Of a DNA stretch of 64,000 nt, positions 35,583 to 43,481 are shown in pieces. The position numbers and the translations under genes are program-made. A model generated the notes under the pieces. That model worked only from the letters and a program-made list of their open reading frames with translations, was not told the origin of the DNA and did not search any database. Within the stretch, counting starts at the first letter, position 1. Every line of letters starts with the position of its first letter. Source of the stretch: Arenimonas caeni (GTDB taxonomy: Bacteria > Pseudomonadota > Gammaproteobacteria > Xanthomonadales > Xanthomonadaceae); NCBI RefSeq assembly GCF_003024235.1, contig NZ_KZ679086.1, positions 213,546-277,545 of the forward strand, in the 5' to 3' direction.

Positions 35583-36014
35583 ATGCGCGCCGAACTGATC
35601 GTCTGGGCCGGCCTCGCGCTGGCGCTGATCGCCGCCGAGGCGCTGGCGCCGGGCGTGTTCCTGCTGTGGATGGGGTTCGCGGCGGCGGCGGTGTTCGTTC
35701 TGCTGCTGGTGTTCGACCTGGCGCCGGTCTGGCAGGCGGTGGCCTTCGTGCTGCTGAGCTTCGCCTCGATCGGCGTCTACATGGCCTTCTTCCGCAAGCG
35801 CGAGAAGCCCAGCGACCAGCCCCTGCTCAACCGCCGCAGCGAGCAGCTGGTGGGGCAGGTGTTCCACCTCGAGCAGGCCATCGTCGACGGCCGCGGCCGG
35901 GTCAAGGTCGGCGACGCGCTCTGGGCCGTGGAGGGCGAGGACCTGCCCGCCGGCGCCCGCGTGCGCGTGGTGTCGGCGCACAACATGGCCCTGCAGGTGC
36001 GCGCCATCGACTGA
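35583..36014 (+). CDS. NfeD-like membrane protein
   Basis: A 143-aa protein with about three transmembrane helices (within 5-68) and a C-terminal OB-fold domain (about 85-143: VGQVFHLEQAIVDGRGRVKVGD, then WAVEGEDLPAGARVRVV). This is the short NfeD1b form lacking the serine-protease part. It is translationally coupled to the SPFH gene, with which it likely forms a membrane complex. A terminator follows within 6 nt. Confidence 0.92.
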   Translation: MRAELIVWAGLALALIAAEALAPGVFLLWMGFAAAAVFVLLLVFDLAPVWQAVAFVLLSFASIGVYMAFFRKREKPSDQPLLNRRSEQLVGQVFHLEQAIVDGRGRVKVGDALWAVEGEDLPAGARVRVVSAHNMALQVRAID

Positions 36015-36020
36015 ATGGCG

Positions 36021-36051
36021 GCGGCCCGGAAAGCACCGGGCCGCTTGTTTT
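36021..36051 (+). terminator. rho-independent terminator of the SPFH-nfeD operon
   Basis: GCGGCCCGG (36021-36029) pairs with CCGGGCCGC (36036-36044), then TTGTTTT. Confidence 0.88.
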
Positions 36052-36056
36052 ACAAG

Positions 36057-36071
36057 TGAGAACTATTATCA
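36057..36071 (+). promoter_or_regulatory. Fur box before the ferric-iron ABC importer
   Basis: TGAGAAC-T-ATTATCA is a close 7-1-7 Fur match, the best of the three in the window. It includes a TATTAT that could be the -10 hexamer of the operon starting at 36100. Confidence 0.8.
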
Positions 36072-36099
36072 TCTGGCAGTCCCCCTGCCGGAGCACGCC

Positions 36100-37092
36100 A
36101 TGTCCCGCCCGCTGATCGCCCTGCTGCTCGCCAGCCTGTTCGCACCCGCGCTGCAGGCGGCCGAACTGGTCGTCTACACCGAGCGCCGCGAGCCGCTGGT
36201 CAAGCCGCTGTTCGAGCGCTACGAGCGCGAGACCGGCACCCGGGTGCGGGTGCTCTCCGACGGCGCGCCGGTGCTGATCGAGCGCCTCGCCGCCGAAGGC
36301 GCCAACACCCGCGCCGACGTCTTCATGGCGGTCGACGCCGGCAACCTGTGGCAGGCGGCCGAGCGCGGCCTGCTGGCGCCGCTGGCTTCGCCGGCGCTCG
36401 AGGCCGCCATCCCGGCCCACCTGCGCGACCCGCAGGGGCGCTGGTTCGCGCTGTCGCAGCGCGCCCGCACCCTCGTGTATTCCACCGCGCGCGTGCAGCC
36501 CTCGTCGCTGTCGGGCTACGAGGACCTCGCCGACCCGCGCTGGAAGGGCAGGCTGTGCCTGCGCTCGTCCAAGAAGGTCTACAACCAGTCGCTGGTGGCG
36601 ACGATGATCGAGCGCCTGGGCGCCGATCGCACCGAGGCCATCGTGCGCGGCTGGGTGGCCAACCTCGCCACCGCGCCCTTCGCCGACGATACCCAGCTGG
36701 CCAGGGCCATCGCCGCCGGCCAGTGCGACGTGGGCATCATCAACACCTACTACCTGGGTCGCCTGCAGGCCGAGGATCCGTCCTTCCCGGTGCAGGTGTT
36801 CTGGGCCGACCAGGACGGTGCCGGTACGCACGTGAACGTCTCGGGCGCGGGCGTGGTCGCGGCCTCGAAGAACAAGGCGGCGGCCCAGGCTTTCCTGGAA
36901 TGGCTGGCCTCGGAAGGCGTGCAGGCCGACTTCGCCAGCGTCAACTACGAGATCCCGGCGCGCGAGGGCACCGCGCTCGATCCGGTGGTCGCGGCCTGGG
37001 GGCCGTTCAAGGCCGACCAGGTCAACGTGACCGTCGCCGGCCAGCGCCAGGCCGAGGCCGTGCGCCTGATGGACCGCGCCGGCTGGCGCTGA
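36100..37092 (+). CDS. ferric-iron ABC transporter substrate-binding protein (FbpA/FutA type)
   Basis: A 330-aa periplasmic binding protein with signal peptide (MSRPLIALLLASLFAPALQA), then ELVVYTERREPLVKPLF. The lobe-2 motif NTYYLGRL holds the tandem iron-binding tyrosines at about 217-218. It captures Fe3+ in the periplasm. The permease gene starts 4 nt after its stop, and a Fur box lies 29 nt upstream of its start. No ATPase gene follows in this operon. Confidence 0.92.
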   Translation: MSRPLIALLLASLFAPALQAAELVVYTERREPLVKPLFERYERETGTRVRVLSDGAPVLIERLAAEGANTRADVFMAVDAGNLWQAAERGLLAPLASPALEAAIPAHLRDPQGRWFALSQRARTLVYSTARVQPSSLSGYEDLADPRWKGRLCLRSSKKVYNQSLVATMIERLGADRTEAIVRGWVANLATAPFADDTQLARAIAAGQCDVGIINTYYLGRLQAEDPSFPVQVFWADQDGAGTHVNVSGAGVVAASKNKAAAQAFLEWLASEGVQADFASVNYEIPAREGTALDPVVAAWGPFKADQVNVTVAGQRQAEAVRLMDRAGWR

Positions 37093-37096
37093 GCGG

Positions 37097-38683
37097 GTGA
37101 GCGAACTCGCGGCCAATCCGGTTCGCTGGCCGCGGTGGCTCGCCTGGGCGCTGGCCGCGCCGATGGTGCTGCCGGCGCTGTGGCTGGCCAGCGCTTTCGG
37201 CCAGCCGCAGCCCGAGGTCTGGCCGCACTTGTTCGGGCAGGTGCTGCCGCTCGCGTTGCGCAACACCGTGGCGCTGCTGCTCGGCGTCGGCCTGCTGGCC
37301 CTGGTGCTGGGCGTGGGTTTCGCCTGGGCCAGTGCGCGCTTCGAGTGGCCGGGCCGGCGCCTGTTCGACTGGCTGCTGGTGCTGCCGCTGGCGCTGCCGG
37401 GTTACGTGGTCGCCTTCGCCTACGTCGGCCTGGCCGATTACGCCGGCCCGCTGCAGTCGGCCTGGCGCGCGCTGGGCGGGGCGCCGGCGGCGTTCCCCGA
37501 GCTGCGCAGCGTGCCCGGTGCATCGCTGGTGCTGTCGCTGGTGCTCTATCCCTATGTGTTCCTGATCGTGCGCGCGGCCTTCCTGCGCCAGGGCAGCGCG
37601 GCCATGGACGCCGCGCGCTCGCTCGGACGCGGGCCGCTTTCGGCCTTCTTCGGCGCCGCGCTGCCGATGGCGCGGCCGGCCTGGGTGGCCGGCCTGGGCC
37701 TGGTGCTGCTCGAGGCGCTGGCGGACTTCGGCGCGGTCACCATCCTCGGCGTCGACACGCTCAGTACCGCCATCTACAAGGCCTGGTTCGGGCTCTATTC
37801 GCTGCCCGCCGCCGCGCAGCTCGCCTTCGGGCTGGTGTGCGTGGTGGCGCTGGTGTTGCTGCTCGAGCGCCTCGGCCGCGGGCGCGCGCGCCACGCCAGC
37901 CGGCAACTGGTTCCGCCGCCGCGCCGGCGGCTGGCGGGCTGGCGGGGCTGGAGCGTGACGCTGGCGGCGGCGCTCGTGGTGCTGCTCGGTTTCGGCGTGC
38001 CGCTGGCGCAGCTGCTGGCCTGGTCCTGGCAGGCGCGCGCGAGCCTGCCCGAGGTGGGCGACGCCGCGCTCAACACGGCATTGCTCGGCGCCATGGCCGC
38101 GCTGGCGGTGCTGGGCCTGGCGCTGCTGTTCGCGCTGCTGGCCCGGCGCAGCGGCGGCGACCGCCGCGTGCGCGCGGCGGGTTTCGTCGCCGGCCTCGGT
38201 TATGCCGTGCCGGGCACGGTGCTGGCGGTGGGCGCGATGTGGCTGCTGGTGGCGGCCGAGCGGGCGGCGCCCTGGCTGGCGGCGCTGGCCCTGAGCTCTT
38301 CGCTGCTGGCGGTGCTGCTGGCGCTGTGCGCGCGTTTTTTCCGGGTCGGGCACGAGTCCGTGGACGCCGCCTTCGAGACGCTGCGGCCCTCGCTGCTTGA
38401 TTCGGCGCGCCTGCTCGGCGCCTCGCCCTGGCAGCGTTTCACCCGGGTTGCGCTGCCCCTGCTCAGGCCGGGCGTGGTGGCGGCGGGCCTGCTGGTGTTC
38501 GTGGAGGTGGTCAAGGAACTGCCGGCGACCCTGATGCTGCGGCCTTTCGGCTGGGACACCCTGGCCGTGCGCATCCACGCCTACACCAGCGAGGGCCTGT
38601 GGGCCGAGGCGGCCTGGCCGGCACTGTGGCTGTGCCTGGTCGGCCTGCTTCCGGTGTGGTGGCTCGTCCGCCAGCAGAAGTAA
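37097..38683 (+). CDS. ferric-iron ABC transporter permease (FbpB type)
   Basis: A 528-aa permease formed by two fused halves with about 12 transmembrane helices. Each half carries an EAA-like cytoplasmic loop: AAMDAARSLGRGPLSAFF with PMARPA near 175-200, and SLLDSARLLGASPWQRF with PLLRPG near 432-460. It starts with GTG at 37097. Such permeases need an FbpC-type ATPase, which is absent here; the next gene is gcvT. The ATPase must be coded elsewhere or shared with another importer. Confidence 0.92.
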   Translation: MSELAANPVRWPRWLAWALAAPMVLPALWLASAFGQPQPEVWPHLFGQVLPLALRNTVALLLGVGLLALVLGVGFAWASARFEWPGRRLFDWLLVLPLALPGYVVAFAYVGLADYAGPLQSAWRALGGAPAAFPELRSVPGASLVLSLVLYPYVFLIVRAAFLRQGSAAMDAARSLGRGPLSAFFGAALPMARPAWVAGLGLVLLEALADFGAVTILGVDTLSTAIYKAWFGLYSLPAAAQLAFGLVCVVALVLLLERLGRGRARHASRQLVPPPRRRLAGWRGWSVTLAAALVVLLGFGVPLAQLLAWSWQARASLPEVGDAALNTALLGAMAALAVLGLALLFALLARRSGGDRRVRAAGFVAGLGYAVPGTVLAVGAMWLLVAAERAAPWLAALALSSSLLAVLLALCARFFRVGHESVDAAFETLRPSLLDSARLLGASPWQRFTRVALPLLRPGVVAAGLLVFVEVVKELPATLMLRPFGWDTLAVRIHAYTSEGLWAEAAWPALWLCLVGLLPVWWLVRQQK

Positions 38684-38692
38684 GGAACTTCT

Positions 38693-38701
38693 TGCGATAA
38701 T
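38693..38701 (+). promoter_or_regulatory. extended -10 promoter element before gcvT
   Basis: TGCGATAAT (TGn plus GATAAT) lies 31 nt before the gcvT start. Only 48 nt separate gcvT from the permease gene, so there is no room for a glycine riboswitch. Confidence 0.5.
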
Positions 38702-38731
38702 GGCGGCTTTCCCGGGCCAGCAGGGCAGGCG

Positions 38732-39823
38732 ATGAGCAAGAAGACGATCCTCAACGAGACCCATCGCGCGCTTGGCGCGAAGATGGTGGACTTCGGCGGC
38801 TGGGACATGCCGATCAACTACGGCTCCCAGATCGAGGAGCACCACGCGGTGCGCCGCGACGCCGGCATGTTCGACGTCTCGCACATGACCGTGCTCGACC
38901 TGCGCGGCGACCAGGTGCGTCCCTTCCTGCGCAAGCTGGTGGCCAACTCGGTCGACAAGCTCAAGGTGACGGGCAAGGCGCTCTACGCCTGCATGCTCGA
39001 CGAGCAGGGCGGCGTGGTCGACGACCTGATCATCTATTACATGGCCGAGGACTTCTTCCGCCTGGTCGTCAACGCCGGCACCCGCGACAAGGACCTGGCC
39101 TGGATCAGCGCCCGGGCCCAGCCGTTCGCCGTCTCGGTCAGCGAGCGCCGCGACCTGGCCATCATCGCCGTGCAGGGCCCGGAGGCCCGCGCGAAGGTGC
39201 TGGGCCTGCTGTCGCCGGAGGCCGCCGACGCGGCGGGCAAGCTCGGCAAGTTCACCGCCTGCGAGGCCGATGGCCTGTTCGTGGCGCGCACGGGCTACAC
39301 CGGCGAGGACGGCTTCGAGGTGATGGTGCCCGAGGCGATGGCCGTGGACTTCTGGAACCGCCTGCTCGCCGCCGGCGTGAAGCCCGCCGGCCTGGGTGCG
39401 CGCGACACGCTGCGCCTCGAGGCCGGCATGGCGCTCTACGGTCAGGACATGGACGAGTCGGCCACGCCCTACGAGGCCGGCCTGGCCTGGACCGTTTCGC
39501 TCGACGAGGGCCGCGACTTCATCGGCCGCGCCGCGCTCGAGGCGCAGAAGGCCGCCGGCACCGCCCGCCGCATGGTCGGCCTGGTGATGGACGAGAAGGG
39601 CGTGCTGCGCCACGGCCAGGTCGTGTACACCGCGGCCGGCGAGGGCGAGATCCTGTCGGGCACGTTCTCGCCGACCCTGGGCAAGGCCATCGCGCTGGCG
39701 CGCGTGCCGGCCGGCGAACTGGGCGCGGTCGAGGTCGACATCCGCGGCAAGCGCCTGCCGGTGCGGGTGGTGAAGTACCCGTTCGTGCGCGACGGCGCCG
39801 CCCAGCCCGGCGTGCTTGCCTGA
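38732..39823 (+). CDS. gcvT: glycine cleavage system T protein (aminomethyltransferase)
   Basis: A 363-aa folate-dependent enzyme that takes the aminomethyl group from lipoyl-GcvH and releases ammonia and methylene-THF. Signatures are [12 protein letters not shown] and MFDVSHM near the N-terminus, then [12 protein letters not shown] and [11 protein letters not shown] in the folate domain. Length is normal. gcvH follows after 84 nt on the same strand. The glycine decarboxylase gene gcvP is not in the window. Confidence 0.96.
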   Translation: MSKKTILNETHRALGAKMVDFGGWDMPINYGSQIEEHHAVRRDAGMFDVSHMTVLDLRGDQVRPFLRKLVANSVDKLKVTGKALYACMLDEQGGVVDDLIIYYMAEDFFRLVVNAGTRDKDLAWISARAQPFAVSVSERRDLAIIAVQGPEARAKVLGLLSPEAADAAGKLGKFTACEADGLFVARTGYTGEDGFEVMVPEAMAVDFWNRLLAAGVKPAGLGARDTLRLEAGMALYGQDMDESATPYEAGLAWTVSLDEGRDFIGRAALEAQKAAGTARRMVGLVMDEKGVLRHGQVVYTAAGEGEILSGTFSPTLGKAIALARVPAGELGAVEVDIRGKRLPVRVVKYPFVRDGAAQPGVLA

Positions 39824-39907
39824 TCCGGTCCGGCCGGGTGCCTGTGCGCCCCGGCCGCGTATTACACTAGCGGCACCCCAGCCGCCCCCCAGAAACAGAG
39901 GCCCAAG

Positions 39908-40303
39908 ATGAGCGAGATTCCCGGCGACCTGAAGTTCCTCAAGTCCCACGAGTGGGCCCGAGTCGAAGACAACGGCCGCGTCACCGTCGGCATTTCCGAC
40001 CACGCCCAGGGCCTGCTCGGCGACCTGGTCTACGTCGAGCTGCCCAACGTCGGCGACACCGTCGACCAGGGCGGCGCCACCGCCGTGGTCGAGTCGGTCA
40101 AGGCCGCCTCCGACGTCTATTCGCCGGTGGCCGGCACCATCGTCGAGGTCAACTCGGCGCTGTCGGACAAGCCCGAGACCATCAACGAGGACGCCTTCGG
40201 CGAAGGCTGGCTGTTCGTGGTCGAGCCGTCCGAGCCGGACCAGCTCAACGAGCTGCTTTCGCCGGACGACTACGCCCAGCTGCTCGAGGACGAAGGCCAC
40301 TGA
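39908..40303 (+). CDS. gcvH: glycine cleavage system H protein
   Basis: A 131-aa lipoyl carrier protein that shuttles the aminomethyl group from GcvP to GcvT. The lipoylated Lys is at about 65 in [13 protein letters not shown], inside the all-beta lipoyl domain. N-terminal [11 protein letters not shown] and the C-terminal [14 protein letters not shown] are standard. A TACACT hexamer about 40 nt upstream may be a separate -10 box. A very strong terminator follows, closing the gcv operon. Confidence 0.96.
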   Translation: MSEIPGDLKFLKSHEWARVEDNGRVTVGISDHAQGLLGDLVYVELPNVGDTVDQGGATAVVESVKAASDVYSPVAGTIVEVNSALSDKPETINEDAFGEGWLFVVEPSEPDQLNELLSPDDYAQLLEDEGH

Positions 40304-40327
40304 CGCCTTCGCCGCGAAATGCATCCG

Positions 40328-40357
40328 ACGGCCGCCTCCGGGCGGCCGTTTTTTTTC
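40328..40357 (+). terminator. rho-independent terminator after gcvH
   Basis: ACGGCCGCC (40328-40336) pairs with GGCGGCCGT (40341-40349) around a TCCG loop, followed by a run of eight T. Confidence 0.92.
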
Positions 40358-40675
40358 GCGCGCCTGCCGAAACCGTCGCGCAGTTTCCGCGCACTTTGGC
40401 ATTTTGCGGTGCGAAAAAGCCGCCGGCGGGCATGCCTTCGAGCGGTCCGCGGAGCCGCCGCCGGGACCATCGCGGGAACGTCGCCGGAAGCCGGCGAGGG
40501 TGCGCGCGGCGAAGTTGCGACGCGACGTGCGCGATGCGTGCGAGGCCTTTTTCCCGGTGTTTTCTTCGATCGCTGTTTTCTTCGCCTTCCCGGGCGAAGT
40601 CGCGGACACGGACGCGAGCCGACCGACGGCGGTCGAACGCGGCGCCAAGCGCTTGAAATTTTTTCGTCGAAGTTG
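40358..40675 (+). other. gene-free stretch between gcvH terminator and histone-like gene promoter
   Basis: About 320 nt with no credible coding frame. The frames that stay open have the arginine/proline-rich composition of GC-rich noise and no ribosome site. The last third has T-rich tracts (TTTTTCCC, TTTTCTTC, ATTTTTTCG), which are unusual in this genome and could be an upstream activating or bent-DNA region for the strong promoter that follows. Confidence 0.4.
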
Positions 40676-40704
40676 TTGACATCGGAAAATCCCGTGATTA
40701 GCTT
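40676..40704 (+). promoter_or_regulatory. sigma-70 promoter for the histone H1-like gene
   Basis: A perfect -35 TTGACA at 40676-40681 is followed after 17 nt by TAGCTT at 40699-40704. It points to a start near 40711 and a leader of about 320 nt before the ATG at 41030. T-rich DNA lies just upstream. Confidence 0.6.
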
Positions 40705-40711
40705 TCGCCCA

Positions 40712-41029
40712 GCAGTTGTCAACCGCGGAAGCGAGTGATCAGGAACGCGCCGACAAATCGAGTCGCCAAACCGAACTCCACCCCGGAACTCAAGACGGTG
40801 GGTCAGGGCAAACATCCCTCTGCGAAAAGCGACCCGACATTCCGCTGCACCCTTTCCCATGACGCCCGGTCCGGTCTCGGTCCGGGCGTTCGTGTTTCCG
40901 GCGCCGCCCCGCGCCGGCAAGAATCCGACCGCCACGGCATGACCGTGGTGGCGGTTCGCCACGGGACCGATCCCGTGGCGGTGCCTTTGTGACTGGGCAG
41001 TCCAAAAGCCAACTGACGAGGAGTTGACC
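40712..41029 (+). other. long structured leader of the histone-like gene
   Basis: About 318 untranslated nt. It holds at least two strong hairpins. ACGCCCGG/CCGGGCGT (40862-40889) is followed by TCGTGTTT. The perfect 10-bp stem CGCCACGGGA/TCCCGTGGCG (40957-40980) is followed by TGCCTTTGT. A third pairing, CCGCCACGG/CCGTGGTGG (about 40929-40950), could compete with it. GACGAGGAG just before the ATG is the ribosome site. No known riboswitch was recognised. It may be an attenuator or encode a small RNA. Confidence 0.5.
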
Positions 41030-41479
41030 ATGGCTACGAAGAAAGCTGCGAAGAAACCGGCCAAGAAGGCCGTGAAAGCCAAGAAGACCGTGAAGAAGGC
41101 CGTCAAGGCCGTCAAGAAGGCCGTGAAGAAGGTGGCCAAGAAGGCCGCGGCCAAGAAGAAGGTCGCCAAGAAGACCGTGAAGAAGGCCGCCAAGAAGGTA
41201 GCCAAGAAGCCGGCGAAGAAGACCGCCAAGAAGGCTGCCAAGAAGGTCGCCAAGAAGAAGGTCGCCAAGAAGGCCGCCAAGAAGAAGGTAGCCAAGAAGG
41301 TTGCCAAGAAGCCGGCCGCCAAGAAGGCCGCCAAGAAGAAGGTAGCCAAGAAGGCTGCCAAGAAGCCGGCCGCCAAGAAGGCTGCCAAGAAGCCGGCTGC
41401 CAAGAAGAAGGCTGCGCGCAAGCCGGCCGCCAAGAAGCCGGCTCCGATGCCGGCCGCCCCGGTTGCCCCCGCGCTGTAA
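41030..41479 (+). CDS. histone H1-like lysine/alanine-repeat DNA-binding protein
   Basis: A 149-aa extremely basic protein composed almost wholly of Lys, Ala, Val and Pro in KKAAK, KKVAKK and KKPAAKK repeats, ending in a short neutral tail (APMPAAPVAPAL). This matches the bacterial histone H1-like (HC1/AlgP-type) nucleoid proteins, which bind DNA nonspecifically through lysine-rich tails. The ATG at 41030 has GAGGAG 7 nt upstream and is preferred to the TTG at 41024. The coding DNA consists of near-identical GCCAAGAAG units, so its length may vary between strains by slippage or recombination. Confidence 0.9.
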   Translation: MATKKAAKKPAKKAVKAKKTVKKAVKAVKKAVKKVAKKAAAKKKVAKKTVKKAAKKVAKKPAKKTAKKAAKKVAKKKVAKKAAKKKVAKKVAKKPAAKKAAKKKVAKKAAKKPAAKKAAKKPAAKKKAARKPAAKKPAPMPAAPVAPAL

Positions 41480-41563
41480 TAAGCGGGACGCGACAAGCGT
41501 CAAAGCTGGGCTCTCTCCCCGTGTTGCCCAGGCGGGGAGGGAGACTTTCCAAAGGCACACGAG

Positions 41564-41593
41564 ACGCCGGCATCCCGCCGGCGTTTTTGTTTT
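41564..41593 (+). terminator. rho-independent terminator after the histone-like gene
   Basis: ACGCCGGC/GCCGGCGT stem (41564-41584) around an ATCCC loop, then TTTTGTTTT. A weaker C-rich/G-rich hairpin precedes it at about 41511-41545. Confidence 0.88.
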
Positions 41594-41605
41594 CGCGGTT
41601 CGCCG

Positions 41606-42814
41606 TCAGCGGCGGCGGCGGGGAGCGGGGGGCGCCAGCCAGTCCTTGCGCGGCAGGCCCAGGGCGCGGTCGAGGGTGACCGGCATCAGCCCCCAGGGCA
41701 CGGTGCTCTCGCTGTTCCAGAGCACCACGATGCCGAGGTCGCGCTCGGGCAGGAAGCCGGCGAGCGCGCGATAACCCTGCACGGCGCCGCCGTGGAAGAC
41801 CAGGGTGTGGCCGTCGTAGTCGTAGATGCGCCAGCCCAGGCCATAGTGCGCCGCGCGCAGGCGCTCGCCGCGCCAGCCGCTGCCGCGGATCTCGCCCGGG
41901 GTTTCAACCTGCGGCGCCTGCACCTCGGCCAGCAGCTCCGGCGGCAGCACCTCCGGCCGGTGGCCCATCTGGGCGATCAGCCACTGCGCCATGTCGCGCG
42001 CCGAGGCGTTCACGCCGGCCGCGGGCGGCACGCGGTAGTAGTTTTCCTTCGGCCGCACCGGCACCCAGGTGCCGCCGCTGCGTACGTGCGGCCGCGCCCA
42101 GCTCGGGCTCGACTCGAGTTCGCCGCGCCCGAAGGTGGCGCCGTACATGCCCAGCGGGTGGAAGATCCGCTTCTCGACCTGGGCGGCATAGAAGTCGCCG
42201 GTGCTGGCGAAGACCACGTCGCCGACCAGGCTGAAGGCGATGTTCTGGTAGGCGTAGCACTCGCCCGGGCTGCAGGTGAGCGGCGCCTCGGCCAGCTTGC
42301 CGGCCAGCAGCGGGTAGGGCTGGTCGGCCTCGAGGTCGCGATCGAAGGTGTTGTAGGCCAGCCCGACCTGGTGGCTGAGGATCTGGCGCACCGAGATCCG
42401 GCTCGCCGCCTGGCCGTCGCGCAGGGTGAAGGTGGGCAGCTGGTTGACGATCGGGGCGTCCCAGTCCATCGCGCCCTCGCGCACCAGCATCGCGCTGAGC
42501 GTGCCGGCGAAGGCCTTGGACAGCGACGCGACCCGGAAGGCGGTGTCCGGCGTCACCGGCTCGAGCAGCTTGCTGTCGACCACGCCGTAGCCGCGCAGGG
42601 AGATCACCTTGCCGTCCTCGACGATCGCCATGGCCAGGCCCGGGATGCGCGCGCGCGCCACCATCTGCTCGGCGATGCGCTCGATCTCGAGCGCCTCCTG
42701 GCTGAAGTCCTTGCGCGGGTCGGGATTGGCCGCGGCGAGGCCGGCGACGGCCAGCAGCGACACGGCGACGAGGCGGGCGGGCAGGCGGGTGGGCTTGGCT
42801 TTCTTGCGTGGCAT
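41606..42814 (-). CDS. serine hydrolase of the class C beta-lactamase/penicillin-binding fold
   Basis: A 402-aa exported enzyme. After a basic N-terminus and signal segment (LVAVSLLAVAGLAAA) comes the beta-lactamase-family core with SLSK (SxxK, nucleophile Ser at about 100), YQN (YxN) near 185 and a HGG triad (FHGGAVQG) near 345. Proteins of this family are peptidases, esterases or PBP4-like enzymes; true beta-lactamase activity cannot be claimed. ATG at 42814 was chosen over the upstream in-frame start at 42874 because it gives a shorter, more normal signal region. It is monocistronic, convergent with the histone-like gene. Confidence 0.85.
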   Translation of the reverse strand: MPRKKAKPTRLPARLVAVSLLAVAGLAAANPDPRKDFSQEALEIERIAEQMVARARIPGLAMAIVEDGKVISLRGYGVVDSKLLEPVTPDTAFRVASLSKAFAGTLSAMLVREGAMDWDAPIVNQLPTFTLRDGQAASRISVRQILSHQVGLAYNTFDRDLEADQPYPLLAGKLAEAPLTCSPGECYAYQNIAFSLVGDVVFASTGDFYAAQVEKRIFHPLGMYGATFGRGELESSPSWARPHVRSGGTWVPVRPKENYYRVPPAAGVNASARDMAQWLIAQMGHRPEVLPPELLAEVQAPQVETPGEIRGSGWRGERLRAAHYGLGWRIYDYDGHTLVFHGGAVQGYRALAGFLPERDLGIVVLWNSESTVPWGLMPVTLDRALGLPRKDWLAPPAPRRRR

Positions 42815-42888
42815 GGCCGACGTATGCTTGGCGAACAGGGCCATTCTAGCGCGGTATGCGCGCGGGCCCTTCACAGGGGAGATCCACG

Positions 42889-43479
42889 ATGATTACCGGT
42901 CTTGTCGTCTTGCTGGTGCTTGGCGCCGTCGTGCTGTTCTGGGGCGTGGGCATCTACAACGGCCTGGTGACCGCCAGGAACGCCTTCAAGAATGCATTCG
43001 CGCAGATCGACGTGCAGCTCACCCGGCGCTACGACCTGATCCCGAACCTGGTCGAGATCGCCAAGGGCTACCTCAAGCACGAGCGCGAGACCCTCGAGGC
43101 CGTCATCCAGGCCCGCGCCGCCGCCGTCAGCGGCCTGGCCGCGGCCAAGGCCCGCCCGGGCGACGACGCCGCCATGGCCCAGCTCGGCGCCGCCGAGTCC
43201 GGCCTGGCCGGTGCGCTCGGCCGCCTGATGATGGTGGCCGAGGCCTACCCGGACCTGAAGGCCAACCAGAACATGATGCAGCTCAGCGAGGAACTCACCT
43301 CCACCGAGAATCGCATCGCCTTCGCCCGCCAGGCCTACAACGACTCGGTGATGACCTACAACAACAAGCGCGAGGTGTTCCCCTCGAACATCGTCGCGGG
43401 CATGTTCAGCTTCGCCCACGCCGCGCTGCTCGAGATCACCGAGCCGGCCAGGCGCGAGGCGCCCAAGGTCAGCTTCTAG
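42889..43479 (+). CDS. lemA: LemA family membrane protein
   Basis: A 196-aa protein with an N-terminal transmembrane helix (about 2-21) followed by a helical bundle. Conserved blocks are YNGLVTARNAFKNAF, DVQLTRRYDLIPNLVE and NDSVMTYNNKREVFPSN. LemA proteins are anchored by their N-terminus and usually pair with an HtpX-type or TPM-domain partner. Here an M48 metalloprotease gene follows after 2 nt. GGGGAG before ATG 42889 decides the start. Confidence 0.93.
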   Translation: MITGLVVLLVLGAVVLFWGVGIYNGLVTARNAFKNAFAQIDVQLTRRYDLIPNLVEIAKGYLKHERETLEAVIQARAAAVSGLAAAKARPGDDAAMAQLGAAESGLAGALGRLMMVAEAYPDLKANQNMMQLSEELTSTENRIAFARQAYNDSVMTYNNKREVFPSNIVAGMFSFAHAALLEITEPARREAPKVSF

Positions 43480-43481
43480 GC

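Noticed and set aside
38684..38731. Possible glycine riboswitch before gcvT
   Set aside because: Only 48 nt separate the genes, too few for even one aptamer.
40319..40738. A 139-codon frame after gcvH
   Set aside because: Starts inside the gcvH terminator, Arg/Pro/Ser-rich without motifs, and no ribosome site.
41112..41573. A minus-strand frame rich in Leu/Pro/Trp/Ser repeats
   Set aside because: It is the complement of the lysine/alanine repeat codons of the histone-like gene.
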